The position numbers and the translations under genes are program-made. Below the pieces are notes generated by a model. It had not been told where the DNA came from, did no database searches, and saw nothing but the letters and a program-made list of their open reading frames with translations. From NCBI GenBank assembly GCA_910586755.1, contig CAJUJM010000066.1, forward strand, positions 9,972-73,971: a DNA stretch of 64,000 nucleotides. The letters are read 5' to 3'. This DNA comes from an uncultured Lachnospiraceae bacterium. GTDB lineage: Bacteria > Bacillota > Clostridia > Lachnospirales > Lachnospiraceae. Below, in pieces: positions 9,602 to 17,809 of this stretch (position 1 is the first letter of the stretch; every line of letters starts with the position of its first letter).

Positions 9602-9625
9602 CATAGCAAACTTATAAAAGGTGAT

Positions 9626-9684
9626 AGGAGCTGCCGCCTTTCGATTTGCCGTAAGGCAGACGGGAGACAGCAGCTCCTTATTTT
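9626..9684 (+). terminator. Terminator-like hairpin between glyS and the first MATE gene
   Basis: AGGAGCTGC at 9626-9634 pairs with GCAGCTCCT at 9670-9678, followed by TTATTTT. Between the arms lies a smaller structured loop. It fits a Rho-independent terminator of glyS, but it also ends 7 bases before the next ATG, so it could act as an attenuator for the MATE gene. Confidence 0.6.
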
Positions 9685-9690
9685 AAGCTT

Positions 9691-11016
9691 ATGGATAATA
9701 ACAATGAATTTTTAACCAGGCAGCCTTCCCAACTATTTTTTTCTTATCTGATTCCGTCTGTCAGCGCAACTTTGGTAACCTCCGTCTATATTTTGGCAGA
9801 TACCATGATGATTGGAAAAGGGGTGGGAGCTGTGGGAATTGCTGCCCTGAATCTGATGCTGCCCATCTTTTCCGTTTATATAGGAACCGGAATTTTATTC
9901 GGCGTAGGGGGGAGCGTGCTGTTTTCTGTGTCGAAAGGACGAGGAGAGGACCGGAAGGCTCGGGAATATTTTACGGTTTCCGTCTCTTTGGCGGCTTTGA
10001 CCAGCGCCCTTTACATGTGGCTGTTTACCCGGTTCTTTGATCCCATTACGCTAATGTTGGGAAGAAATCCGGGGACAGAAGGGTATGTCCGGGAATACGG
10101 GCGTTTCCTCCAGATGACCCCGGCTATATTTTTGTTTTCTTCCTTTCTCCAGGCTTTTGTCCGCAATGACAGCGACCCGAAGCGGGCTATGGCAGGAGTC
10201 ATTACGGGAGGCGTGACCAATGTATTTTTGGATTACCTCTTTATCTTTCGGTTCCAGTGGGGAATGGCAGGAGCTGCTTTTGCCACGGTGTTGGGATACG
10301 GATTGACTACCGCCATTTTATGCACTCATTTTCTCTCCAGGGCCAATACTCTGGCTTTGGTAAAGGTACAATCTCCGGGCCGCAAGTGCTGGGAAGTGGC
10401 GCGCCATGGATTTTCCAGCTTTCTCCTGGAAGAGTCCAGCGGCGTGATTATGGTGATATTTAACCGGCAGCTCCTTCACTATGTGGGGGAATTGGGAGTG
10501 GTGGTATATGGAATTATTTCCAACAGCGCTCTGGTGGTAAGTTCCATTAACAACGGCATTTCCCAGGCAGCCCAGCCGATTCTGGCAGTAAACTATGGGG
10601 CAGGCCAAAAGAAAAGGGTGGCATTGGCTATGAGGTATGCTTCCTGGGCAGCAGTGGCTGCTGGAATCTTTTTCACCATTGCGGGTCTCCTTTTTCCCAG
10701 ACAGATTACCGGCTTTTTCGTGGAGGCAGGGCCGGAGATTATGGATATGGCAGTGGGGGCAGTCCGGATCTATTTCCTCTCCTTCCTGCCTCTGGGAGTG
10801 AATATGCTCTGCACTACCTATTTGCAGAGTGTCATGGAGCCAAATCAGGCCATGACTATATGCCTGCTGCGGGGATTCGTTTTAAGCGGAATTCTGGTGC
10901 TGATATTGCCTGTAATATGGGGAGTAAACGGTATCTGGGCTGTTATGCTGGTTACAGAACTTCTTACATTAACCGTATCCCTGACCTTTCAAAGGAAAGC
11001 GTCCGGGAGGATATAA
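9691..11016 (+). CDS. MATE family efflux transporter (1 of 3)
   Basis: A 441-residue protein with about 12 hydrophobic segments and MATE features such as PSVSATLVTSVYILADTMMIG in the first helix and GGVTNVFLDYLFIF in the fifth-sixth helix region. These antiporters export cationic drugs or metabolites using Na+ or H+ gradients. No Shine-Dalgarno sequence is present just before the ATG at 9691; the nearest AGGAG (9626-9630) is buried in the hairpin described above. Despite that, the N-terminus fits the family start. The gene heads a run of three MATE genes, with a gap of 31 bases to the next. Confidence 0.9.
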   Translation: MDNNNEFLTRQPSQLFFSYLIPSVSATLVTSVYILADTMMIGKGVGAVGIAALNLMLPIFSVYIGTGILFGVGGSVLFSVSKGRGEDRKAREYFTVSVSLAALTSALYMWLFTRFFDPITLMLGRNPGTEGYVREYGRFLQMTPAIFLFSSFLQAFVRNDSDPKRAMAGVITGGVTNVFLDYLFIFRFQWGMAGAAFATVLGYGLTTAILCTHFLSRANTLALVKVQSPGRKCWEVARHGFSSFLLEESSGVIMVIFNRQLLHYVGELGVVVYGIISNSALVVSSINNGISQAAQPILAVNYGAGQKKRVALAMRYASWAAVAAGIFFTIAGLLFPRQITGFFVEAGPEIMDMAVGAVRIYFLSFLPLGVNMLCTTYLQSVMEPNQAMTICLLRGFVLSGILVLILPVIWGVNGIWAVMLVTELLTLTVSLTFQRKASGRI

Positions 11017-11047
11017 CAATTAGAAAAACCTGAGGAGATTTTATGTC

Positions 11048-12412
11048 ATGAAGGACACCACAGCAAAATCATACGAGATGGATATGTGCAGCGGCCCTAT
11101 TTTGGGAAAGGTCCTGATTTTTGCCCTGCCGTTAATGCTTTCAGGAGTATTGCAGCTTCTGTTTAATGCGGCGGATATAATCGTAGTAGGACGGTTTGCC
11201 GGAAAAGAGTCTTTGGCGGCGGTGGGATCCACCAGCTCCCTGATTAACCTGCTAATCAATCTGTTTATCGGCCTTTCCGTAGGCGTAAATGTTCTGGTTG
11301 CCAAATATCATGGAGCAAAGGACGAGGATGAGGTCAGCGCCACCGTGCACACCGCTATTGCGGTCAGCCTTATCAGCGGGCTTTTCCTGGTGGTCTTGGG
11401 GATTGGGGCAGCCCGGCCTTTACTGGAGCTGATGGGAACTCCGGAAGATGTGATCCATAAATCCGTCCTTTATATGCGGGTGTATTTTGCAGGAATGCCG
11501 GTGGTAATGCTGTATAATTTTGGCAGCGCTATTCTTCGGGCTATCGGAGATACTAAACGGCCTTTGTATTATCTCATCATCGCTGGAGTAGTCAACGTAG
11601 TACTGAACCTGTTTTTTGTTATCAGCCTCCATATGGATGTGGCGGGCGTGGCTTTGGCAACGGTGACGGCCCAGTGTATTTCCGCAGGGCTGATTATCCG
11701 CTGTCTGATAAAGAGCCAGGGCGGGCTGAGGCTGCACATAAAGCGTCTGCGGGTTAATATGAAAAAGCTGGCCCAGATCGTCCGAATCGGTCTTCCGGCG
11801 GGAATGCAGGGAGCGATTTTTTCGATTTCCAATGTGCTGATTCAATCCTCTGTCAACTCCTTTGGTTCTGTGGCCATGGCAGGAAATACGGCGGCTTCCA
11901 ATATAGAAGGCTTTGTTTATACATCTATGAACGCGGTTTACCAGACCAATTTAAGCTTTACCAGCCAAAATATAGGGGGAAGGAAGTTCAGCCGCCTGAA
12001 CCGGATTCTTTATACCTGTATGGGGGTGGTAACGGTTACGGGACTGGTTTTGGGCCTGGGGGCCGTGGCAGGGGGAAACATGCTGCTGGGGATTTATTCT
12101 TCGGATCCGGAGGTAATCGCGTATGGAGCGAACCGGCTTTTGCTGATTTGCGTTCCTTACTTTATCTGCGGCCTTATGGACACGGCGGTGGGAAGCCTGC
12201 GGGGAATGGGATACTCTATGCTGCCTATGATCGTATCCCTTACCGGCGCCTGCGCGTTCCGGGTGGTATGGATCTTTACGGTGTTTGCAAGTTTTCGATC
12301 CCTTGCAGTGCTGTACATATCCTACCCTATATCCTGGAGCATCACCACCGCAGTTCATCTTTTCTGCTACTTTAAGCTGCGTAGAAAACTTCCCAGGGAG
12401 GATGTTCAATGA
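11048..12412 (+). CDS. MATE family efflux transporter (2 of 3)
   Basis: A 454-residue MATE transporter. Recognisable segments are FALPLMLSGVLQLLFNAADIIVVGRFAG in the N-terminal helices and GSAILRAIGDTKRPLYYLIIAGVVNVVLNLFFV at the end of the first half. It is closer to the third gene than to the first (shared NAVDSI/NAADII-VVGRF motif and the SMGD/AIGDTK P-LYFLI pattern). GAGGAG lies before the ATG at 11048. Its TGA overlaps the next ATG by four bases (12409-12412), so the two are translationally coupled. Confidence 0.92.
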   Translation: MKDTTAKSYEMDMCSGPILGKVLIFALPLMLSGVLQLLFNAADIIVVGRFAGKESLAAVGSTSSLINLLINLFIGLSVGVNVLVAKYHGAKDEDEVSATVHTAIAVSLISGLFLVVLGIGAARPLLELMGTPEDVIHKSVLYMRVYFAGMPVVMLYNFGSAILRAIGDTKRPLYYLIIAGVVNVVLNLFFVISLHMDVAGVALATVTAQCISAGLIIRCLIKSQGGLRLHIKRLRVNMKKLAQIVRIGLPAGMQGAIFSISNVLIQSSVNSFGSVAMAGNTAASNIEGFVYTSMNAVYQTNLSFTSQNIGGRKFSRLNRILYTCMGVVTVTGLVLGLGAVAGGNMLLGIYSSDPEVIAYGANRLLLICVPYFICGLMDTAVGSLRGMGYSMLPMIVSLTGACAFRVVWIFTVFASFRSLAVLYISYPISWSITTAVHLFCYFKLRRKLPREDVQ

Positions 12413-13746
12413 AAACGGATATGACGGAGGGAAGCATCCAGGGCCATCTGGCGCGCTTTGCCATACCTCTGATATTAGGAAATATGTTTCAGCTTACCTA
12501 CAACGCGGTGGACTCCATTGTAGTAGGCCGGTTTGTGGGAAATGAAGCCCAGGCGGCAGTGGGAATTGCCAATCCTCTGATGAATGTGCTGACCTTTTTT
12601 ATTGTAGGCGTATGCAACGGCGTTGGCGTGATTATCAGCGAATATTACGGAGGAAGGGATGAAAGGCGGCTGCGGCTGGAAATGGGGACCGCAACGGTCT
12701 TTGGAAGCCTGGTATTTGGCAGTCTGTCTGTTGTGCTGTGGATAGGAGCATCGGCAGCCCTCAGGCTCCTCAGGACTCCGGAGGAGATTTTGGGAATCAC
12801 CTCCGGCTACCTGCGGATGATTGCGCCGGGGCTTTTGTTTATCTTTGTATATAATCTTTATGCAACGGCGCTCAGGAGCATGGGAGATGCCAAAACACCG
12901 CTGTACTTTTTGATTTTTTCCTCGGTGCTCAATGTATTTTTGGATATTCTGCTGGTAATATTCTTGAAACTGGGCATTTACGGGGCAGCCGCAGGAACCT
13001 TGCTGTCTCAGATAAGCGCTTCGGTTTTATGCCTGTTTTATGCCAGAAAAAAGGCGGATGTTTTAAAACTTTCCCCAAAAGAATTCCGCATTGACCAAGG
13101 GATCCTTGAAAGGACCATCCGGTATAGCTGGACTACGGGAATGCAGAAAATCACCTTAAACGTGGGAAAGCTTTTGATACAAAGCTTTGTCAATCCCCTG
13201 GGGGTAAATGTGATTGCCGCATTTAACGCGGTAAACCGGATCGAGGATTTTGTTCTCCAACCGGAGCAGAGCATTGGGGCGGCCATCACCACCTTTGTGG
13301 CCCAGAACCGGGGCGCAAAAAAAGGAGAACGGGTGTACCTGTCCTTTAGGGTAGGGATGCTGATGGAGGTGATTTACGGCATTTTTATCGGCATTGTGAT
13401 TTTTGCCGGGGCAGAACCGGCCATGAGACTGTTTTCCCCAGCTCCGGATAACGTTATGATTCCTTTAGGGATCAGCTATCTTCATATTATGGCAGTCATG
13501 TATACTCTTCCCGGGGTCACCAACGGACTTCAGGGTTATGTGAGAGGATGGGGAGCAATGAATCTCTGCCTCGTAAGCACGTTTTTGCAGATTGGAAGCC
13601 GGGTGATTTTTGCCGCCTTTTTAATCCCCATGTTTGGCATGCCGGGGATTGCTTATTGCTGCCTTATGGGGTGGTTTATTATGCTGGGCTATGAGGCTCC
13701 TTACTTTCTGAGGCATAAAGAGGCGCAGTTTACTTTGAGAGATTAG
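12409..13746 (+). CDS. MATE family efflux transporter (3 of 3)
   Basis: A 445-residue MATE transporter with the N-terminal helix motif TYNAVDSIVVGRFVG and the mid-protein NLYATALRSMGDAKTPLYF segment. It starts by ATGA overlap with gene 2 (AGGGAGGATGTTC upstream supplies the ribosome site). Genes 2 and 3 are homologous enough to suggest an old tandem duplication or a heteromeric pair, although MATE proteins usually work alone. Substrate cannot be told from sequence. This is the last gene before the AT-rich accessory island. Confidence 0.92.
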   Translation: MKTDMTEGSIQGHLARFAIPLILGNMFQLTYNAVDSIVVGRFVGNEAQAAVGIANPLMNVLTFFIVGVCNGVGVIISEYYGGRDERRLRLEMGTATVFGSLVFGSLSVVLWIGASAALRLLRTPEEILGITSGYLRMIAPGLLFIFVYNLYATALRSMGDAKTPLYFLIFSSVLNVFLDILLVIFLKLGIYGAAAGTLLSQISASVLCLFYARKKADVLKLSPKEFRIDQGILERTIRYSWTTGMQKITLNVGKLLIQSFVNPLGVNVIAAFNAVNRIEDFVLQPEQSIGAAITTFVAQNRGAKKGERVYLSFRVGMLMEVIYGIFIGIVIFAGAEPAMRLFSPAPDNVMIPLGISYLHIMAVMYTLPGVTNGLQGYVRGWGAMNLCLVSTFLQIGSRVIFAAFLIPMFGMPGIAYCCLMGWFIMLGYEAPYFLRHKEAQFTLRD

Positions 13747-13786
13747 CGCCGGCATACGAATTAATTAAGATAGGAGGTTGCGCCAA

Positions 13787-14542
13787 ATGAGAAAACAGGT
13801 CCCAGAGAAGATAAAAGAACGATTAAATAGAATAGAGGAAGCGGTAAAAGATACTCCCAATACTGTCCCAAATGAAATGCGGACAACATTTAATTTTAAA
13901 GGGCGCAAGTCTCCGAATATAGCTGAAAAAGTAATAGAAGCAGTGTGCAGCAGCGAAGATGTTATATATGATCCTTTTATGGGATCTGGCTCATTTGTAT
14001 ATGCGGCGATGGGAAAGGTAAAAAGGATTTATGCAACAGAGCTGGATAACTACACGTTTCATGCAGTAAGCGTATTGATGAATAAAGTGGATATGCTTAA
14101 ACTAGGCGAGCTATTTAATAATGTAAAAAAAGACGCATATGGGGAAATAATGGCATTATATGAAACATCATGCTGCGGTCATAGGAATTATATAAGTAAA
14201 CTTTTGTTTGATCCTGAAGAAGGGAAAGAAGGATACTTTAACCCTTCTGGAAATAGAGAAATATTAGATGGAAAAAATGTTAAACTTGTAGAAAAATGTC
14301 CTGTTTGCGGGGAAAAGACGAAAAAATTTGATGAATGTGATTATGAAAAACTGGTTAGTCTTGAAAAGGTAAATGTGGAGAGATTCCCTAAAAAGCAATA
14401 TATTGTAAACAGCAGAATTAATATTACATCATCAACCGGCGCAGATAAATATGACAGGATATTTACACAGAGAAATAAGATTGCTCTATTGATTTTACAG
14501 GATGCCATTAACAAACTTGGTCCAAGTAAGGGGGATCCGTGA
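13787..14542 (+). CDS. DNA adenine-type methyltransferase, N-terminal part only (truncated)
   Basis: A 251-residue protein carrying the SAM-binding FxGxG motif (YDPFMGSGS, about residues 64-72) followed by YATELDNYTFHAV. A zinc-ribbon-like pair (CPVCGEKTKKFDEC) and an IFTQRNKIALLIL segment follow. It ends in LGPSKGDP without the catalytic DPPY motif that must follow in this class, so it is almost certainly a 3'-truncated, inactive gene. The break coincides with the end of a convergent methyltransferase fragment. AGGAGG at 13772-13777 sets the ATG at 13787; a TTG nine bases upstream is less likely. Base composition is clearly more AT-rich than the MATE genes before it, consistent with transfer. 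Confidence 0.72.
   Translation: MRKQVPEKIKERLNRIEEAVKDTPNTVPNEMRTTFNFKGRKSPNIAEKVIEAVCSSEDVIYDPFMGSGSFVYAAMGKVKRIYATELDNYTFHAVSVLMNKVDMLKLGELFNNVKKDAYGEIMALYETSCCGHRNYISKLLFDPEEGKEGYFNPSGNREILDGKNVKLVEKCPVCGEKTKKFDECDYEKLVSLEKVNVERFPKKQYIVNSRINITSSTGADKYDRIFTQRNKIALLILQDAINKLGPSKGDP
14508..14542. other. Junction of two convergent truncated methyltransferase genes
   Basis: The plus-strand methyltransferase frame ends at 14542 and the minus-strand frame ends at 14508, so they overlap by 35 bases. On the minus strand the catalytic ITDPPYLDQVC motif is immediately followed by TAA. On the plus strand the frame stops before any DPPY motif. Homologous enzymes of this layout continue well past both points. 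The simplest reading is a deletion that joined the interiors of two facing genes and removed whatever lay between them, plausibly a restriction endonuclease. Confidence 0.6.
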
Positions 14543-15127
14543 TAATTAAATCTACGCCATTATTCGGTATATCTTCTTCTGTTATGAATTGACTTCCCTT
14601 TTGCATTAATAAACACTTTCCAGGTGAAAGCAACTTATAGGATTCAACAATTTTTGAAGCAGCATAATTTTCCTTCATAAAAGGTATGACATGATAAAAA
14701 TTTTTGATTTTCCTGGTATAGACATCAAGAATATTTTTTTCAACACAATCACTTTTAGGTATCCATAATGGCCATTGAGAATTGGAATGTTTATCAGTTA
14801 TTTTGCACAGGTGCAAGATAGACATCAGGATATACTTTAATATGTCCTGATATTCAGGATCATAGTGATGAATAATGTCAAGTATTTCGTCCAGGACAGA
14901 CAAATTACGCCCTGTAAATATATTTTTGATATCATCGTTTTCAGTCACTGCTATTTTGGTGTTATGTAACAAGCCAGTATTTTGAATATTTCTAAATCTT
15001 TTTGTAGTGATTAATTTAACATAATCATCTTTATCCGGAGATTTGATTCCCTTCTTGGTACAAGTACAAGTATAATTTATAGACTTTATTACTATTTTTG
15101 AGCTGGTACGCTCAGGTTTATCAAAAA

Positions 15128-16792
15128 TTACTTTTGTAATAGTTCCTTTTTTTGGCATAATGGACAAGTTGTTTCATAATAATGCTCTAAAGAACAGAGT
15201 TCTTGTATAAAAGCATCAAGTACATCTTCTATATTAGGAGTGTCATTAATGGACAATAGTAATTTTGAGATAAATATAGGAACGTCGTTAATGTCACAGC
15301 CGATAGCACAACGTGATAAATCTGTTTTGATAGCTTCAAGTGTTGTCACACCGGAACCAAGAAATGGATCAAAGACAACGTCTCCTCTGTTTGATAAGGC
15401 ATCTATCAGGGTATCACAGATATTATAAGCTTTTTGAGACCAATACATATGCGAATTATACATAGGATTGTTTTTGCTGGGAGACAGGCCGCATAAAGCA
15501 TTTTTTAATAAATCTATACGAACTTGATTGATATTTTTATCCCCGCATAATATCAAATATTCCAGAACTTTTTTCTGCTCGCTATTACGATGATTGGCAT
15601 GATTATAGTTTTGTGTTACAACATTAACCCGGGAGTTTGTATAGTGCTTTTGGGCAAGCGCAATTAATTCGTCTATTGAAATCGTATATCTGTCAGTAGC
15701 TTGCATTTCTCTGTCCTGAGGATAAGCATAGCTAATTGCAAGGTTCGTGTGATTCTGTGCACAAAAGCGAATTAAATTCTCTAACGATTGCTTTGCAGAA
15801 CTACGCTGACTCAATTTCGATTGATAACGCCCTTCCGTATATAATCCTTTTGTATAGCCGTTTTTGGTAACAGTTAATGCTGGATAATCGTACTTTGCAG
15901 CAACATTTAAGAGGTGATAATATCTGGAATATTGCATGTCCGTATAAGGCGGATCCGCATAAACTAATCCAACATTGGAAAAAAGCTTTCTGTCCAATAA
16001 TTCTTCAAAATTTGAATTAAACACGGTGTTTGTTCCGGAAAATTTGGAAAGAGGAACCGATATATATTCTTTGAACTTTTTAACAAACAATTCATAAACA
16101 TTTTTTTTCCTTTGAATAAATAGACGGCGTTGATTTTTCTCAAGACTAAGCGGTTGGGCCATATGACCATCTTTGGAAAAAACAGTTTCCTTCATTGCAT
16201 AAAATAGACAGGAAAGCAGTACATTTTTATATTGAGAAAAGCTATTATGTATAATTTTAATCAGGCAGTCAATATCAAGTGCTTGAATGATTCCATAATA
16301 GTTAGTTGCGTAATAGGTAGTAAATAAGTAAAAATCATTGGTTTGCTTTACGCTGTTAACAGTTAATTCACATTTTGTTATAGAAGAGAACTGATTATTC
16401 CATACAGTTGGATAAGAATGATAAAGCGTAATTAATTCGCTATAGCTTTCGTGGTCTAATGCCAGTTGTTCTTGCCGTACCAAGCCAATAATAGGTTTCG
16501 CAAGTTTTTTGATAGTAGCAGAATATTCTATATCTAGTGAATGAAGCAGGTCCGAAACAGATTCTATGTCTGGCTGATTTAAAACGGCATCTGCAATTAC
16601 ACTTGCATAGAATTCAACATCGTTGGCAAAGACTTGATAGTTGTCCCTGAATATGTTGCTGACAGCAGCAGAACCTGAAAAAATATCAAAGATAGCCTTC
16701 CCATCTTGTATATATGGTTCAATGTTTTTTTGTATAAAACTGCTAAGGCTATGTTTACTTCCCTGGTAGTTTAAAACAGTAAAATTCTCCAT
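15128..16792 (-). CDS. Two-domain DNA methyltransferase: D12-class N-terminal domain plus start of a second MTase domain
   Basis: A 554-residue frame. The first domain is a complete D12-class adenine methyltransferase: NYQGSKHSLSSFI (residues 8-20), FDIFSGSAAVS (about 35-45) and ADPPYTDMQYSRYYHLL near 280-296, as in the M.FokI-like group. The second domain begins around residue 465 with MYWSQKAYN and VVFDPFLGSGVTTLEA (SAM motif), then a CPLC half zinc ribbon, and the frame ends five codons after the slippery A7 run. With a -1 shift the product would be about 761 residues. GGAGG lies before the ATG at 16792, and a promoter is present upstream. The first domain could be active alone; the second cannot be without the frameshifted part, and even that is truncated. 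Composition is AT-rich. Confidence 0.75.
   Translation of the reverse strand: MENFTVLNYQGSKHSLSSFIQKNIEPYIQDGKAIFDIFSGSAAVSNIFRDNYQVFANDVEFYASVIADAVLNQPDIESVSDLLHSLDIEYSATIKKLAKPIIGLVRQEQLALDHESYSELITLYHSYPTVWNNQFSSITKCELTVNSVKQTNDFYLFTTYYATNYYGIIQALDIDCLIKIIHNSFSQYKNVLLSCLFYAMKETVFSKDGHMAQPLSLEKNQRRLFIQRKKNVYELFVKKFKEYISVPLSKFSGTNTVFNSNFEELLDRKLFSNVGLVYADPPYTDMQYSRYYHLLNVAAKYDYPALTVTKNGYTKGLYTEGRYQSKLSQRSSAKQSLENLIRFCAQNHTNLAISYAYPQDREMQATDRYTISIDELIALAQKHYTNSRVNVVTQNYNHANHRNSEQKKVLEYLILCGDKNINQVRIDLLKNALCGLSPSKNNPMYNSHMYWSQKAYNICDTLIDALSNRGDVVFDPFLGSGVTTLEAIKTDLSRCAIGCDINDVPIFISKLLLSINDTPNIEDVLDAFIQELCSLEHYYETTCPLCQKKELLQK
15146..15152 (-). promoter_or_regulatory. Slippery heptamer A AAA AAG (possible -1 frameshift site)
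   Basis: Read on the minus strand in the frame of the upstream methyltransferase gene, the codons are CAA AAA AAG, giving the canonical bacterial -1 slippery heptamer. A -1 slip continues as GGA ACT ATT (Gly-Thr-Ile), entering the downstream frame that holds the rest of the protein. A short ATTAC/GTAAT hairpin with an AAAA loop lies 5 bases downstream. The same data fit a plain one-base loss in the A7 run. Confidence 0.45.
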
Positions 16793-16812
16793 GATAAAAT
16801 CCTCCGCTTTCT

Positions 16813-16841
16813 ATTATAATAATTCAGAATGAAAAAGACAA
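16813..16841 (-). promoter_or_regulatory. Sigma-A type promoter for the minus-strand methyltransferase
   Basis: On the minus strand TTGTCT (16841-16836) and TATAAT (16818-16813) are separated by 17 bases, about 20 bases upstream of the methyltransferase ATG. Confidence 0.6.
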
Positions 16842-17065
16842 TCACAAATGGAAAAACAATAATATAATTTCTGCATCGCTAAAGTGGCAAATAATTAATT
16901 TGTATGTATAGATGCTATTTTCAATATAAAAAAATAGAATATCCATAAATTGTTTTAAAAATTTAGAAAATTAGGCCGAAATAATGTATTAAAATAAGAA
17001 CAATTGTAATAAATTAATACAATAATACTATTAACAAAAAACAAAAAGAAAAATACAAAAAAGTA
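16842..17065. other. AT-rich gene-free stretch
   Basis: About 220 bases with very high A+T and no credible reading frame, ribosome site or strong hairpin. It separates the divergent promoters of the minus-strand methyltransferase and the plus-strand RNA candidate. Confidence 0.5.
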
Positions 17066-17094
17066 TTGACAAAATAGGACAAAAATAGTATACT
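17066..17094 (+). promoter_or_regulatory. Consensus sigma-A promoter of the RNA candidate
   Basis: TTGACA at 17066-17071 and TATACT at 17089-17094 with exactly 17 bases between. Expected transcription start is near 17101. No open frame with a ribosome site follows; the strong terminator at 17548-17585 closes the unit. Confidence 0.8.
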
Positions 17095-17100
17095 AAAACC

Positions 17101-17587
17101 ATCAAGAAAAGCATTACAAAAGAAACAAAATCTAAGAAAAGGAGGTACGGACCGCCGAACACATAAGTAAGGGCTAGTTATCAGACAATGATAGACTTTG
17201 GCCAGGGAACCATCATACCGAAACAAAAAGCCTGTAAAAGAATTATCTCGGAACAATCGAAGCCTAAAGAAAACGGCTAATACGAAACCAGATAAAAGAT
17301 GAAAATAAAAATGAGCAGATTATGGGTGAGTTTGTAAGAGGAGATGGAAAAAGAGAAAACTTTATATAGATCGTATCAGTTGTGAGAAACAACAAAATGA
17401 TACAAAAATTGGAACGCTAGGCGATAGAAAAAGATGGTAGGTGCACTCTCCCAGAACACAAACCAGCATTACAAATCGCAAAGCAGTAAGACAAACAAAG
17501 ATAAGAAAAGAGAGGTTTTACAGTCCAATGGATGAGATAGCTTAAAGGCGGATATCGAAGTAGAAAAGGTTCGATATCCGCTTTTTA
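17101..17587 (+). ncRNA. Candidate large structured non-coding RNA (about 490 nt)
   Basis: The unit runs from a consensus promoter to a strong intrinsic terminator and holds no plausible coding frame. Visible helices include 17172-17203, where GGCT/GGCC, AGT/ACT and TATCA/TGATA form a long hairpin with a GACAA loop. At 17373-17403, GTATCA-GTTGT pairs with ACAAC-AAAA-TGATAC. At 17258-17284, AGCC pairs with GGCT inside a TCG/CGA pair. Helices are joined by A-rich single strands, as in large ornate RNAs such as ROOL and GOLLD that occur in Firmicutes accessory DNA. Size and setting resemble ROOL, but I cannot confirm a family match. An alternative is the leader of a lost gene; the terminator argues against that. 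Confidence 0.6.
17548..17587 (+). terminator. Strong intrinsic terminator of the RNA candidate
   Basis: GCGGATATCGAA pairs with TTCGATATCCGC around a short AG-rich loop, followed by TTTTT (17582-17586). The twelve-pair perfect stem plus U-tract is a textbook Rho-independent terminator. Confidence 0.88.
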
Positions 17588-17594
17588 ATATTAT

Positions 17595-17700
17595 TCTGCG
17601 GGATTTGACCCTTGCGGCAACCATAAAGTATGCATGTGAGCATACACGATTGGCTCATTGTTCATGGGAATAAATGAAACCAAAATCCCAGAAGCATATG
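17595..17700. other. Palindrome-rich spacer before the toxin-antitoxin pair
   Basis: GGGATTT near 17600-17606 is mirrored by AAATCCC near 17684-17690, and GTATGC at 17628-17633 by GCATAC at 17640-17645 around a six-base loop. No coding frame is visible. It may be a second structured RNA, an operator region or a recombination scar. Confidence 0.35.
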
Positions 17701-17742
17701 AAAATGCGGCGAATTATGGTATATTTTGGGATAGAAAAATTT

Positions 17743-17770
17743 TTCAATTTTTCTAAAAATGTGGTATGCT
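17743..17770 (+). promoter_or_regulatory. Possible promoter for mntA-hepT
   Basis: TTCAAT (17743-17748) and TATGCT (17765-17770) with 16-base spacing, 39 bases before the mntA ATG. The -35 box is weak. Confidence 0.4.
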
Positions 17771-17809
17771 AGTCTTAGAGAAATATGACGGATAACGGGA
17801 GGTGAAATC

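Larger units (their letters stand above)
14508..15167 (-). pseudogene. C-terminal part of DNA methyltransferase, in the -1 frame and 3'-truncated
   Basis: This open frame (219 codons from a TTG that lacks a good ribosome site) continues the methyltransferase to its right. GTITKVIF follows directly after the CPLCQKK end of the other frame when one base is re-read. It carries a second cysteine pair (CTCTKKG) completing the zinc ribbon, an FTGRNLSVLDEIL segment matching IFTQRNKIALLIL of the plus-strand gene, and the catalytic motif VDLIITDPPY. It stops three codons after LDQ, so the rest of the catalytic domain is missing. It is either expressed only by frameshifting or is a decayed remnant; decay is favoured because of the missing C-terminus. 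Confidence 0.65.

Noticed and set aside
15240..15428. Plus-strand frame of 62 codons opposite the methyltransferase
   Set aside because: The opposite strand carries clear methyltransferase motifs here and this frame has no ribosome site.
17014..17256. Minus-strand frame of 80 codons across the RNA candidate
   Set aside because: It is Phe/Leu-rich because the DNA is A-rich on the other strand, lacks a ribosome site and runs through the promoter of the RNA unit.
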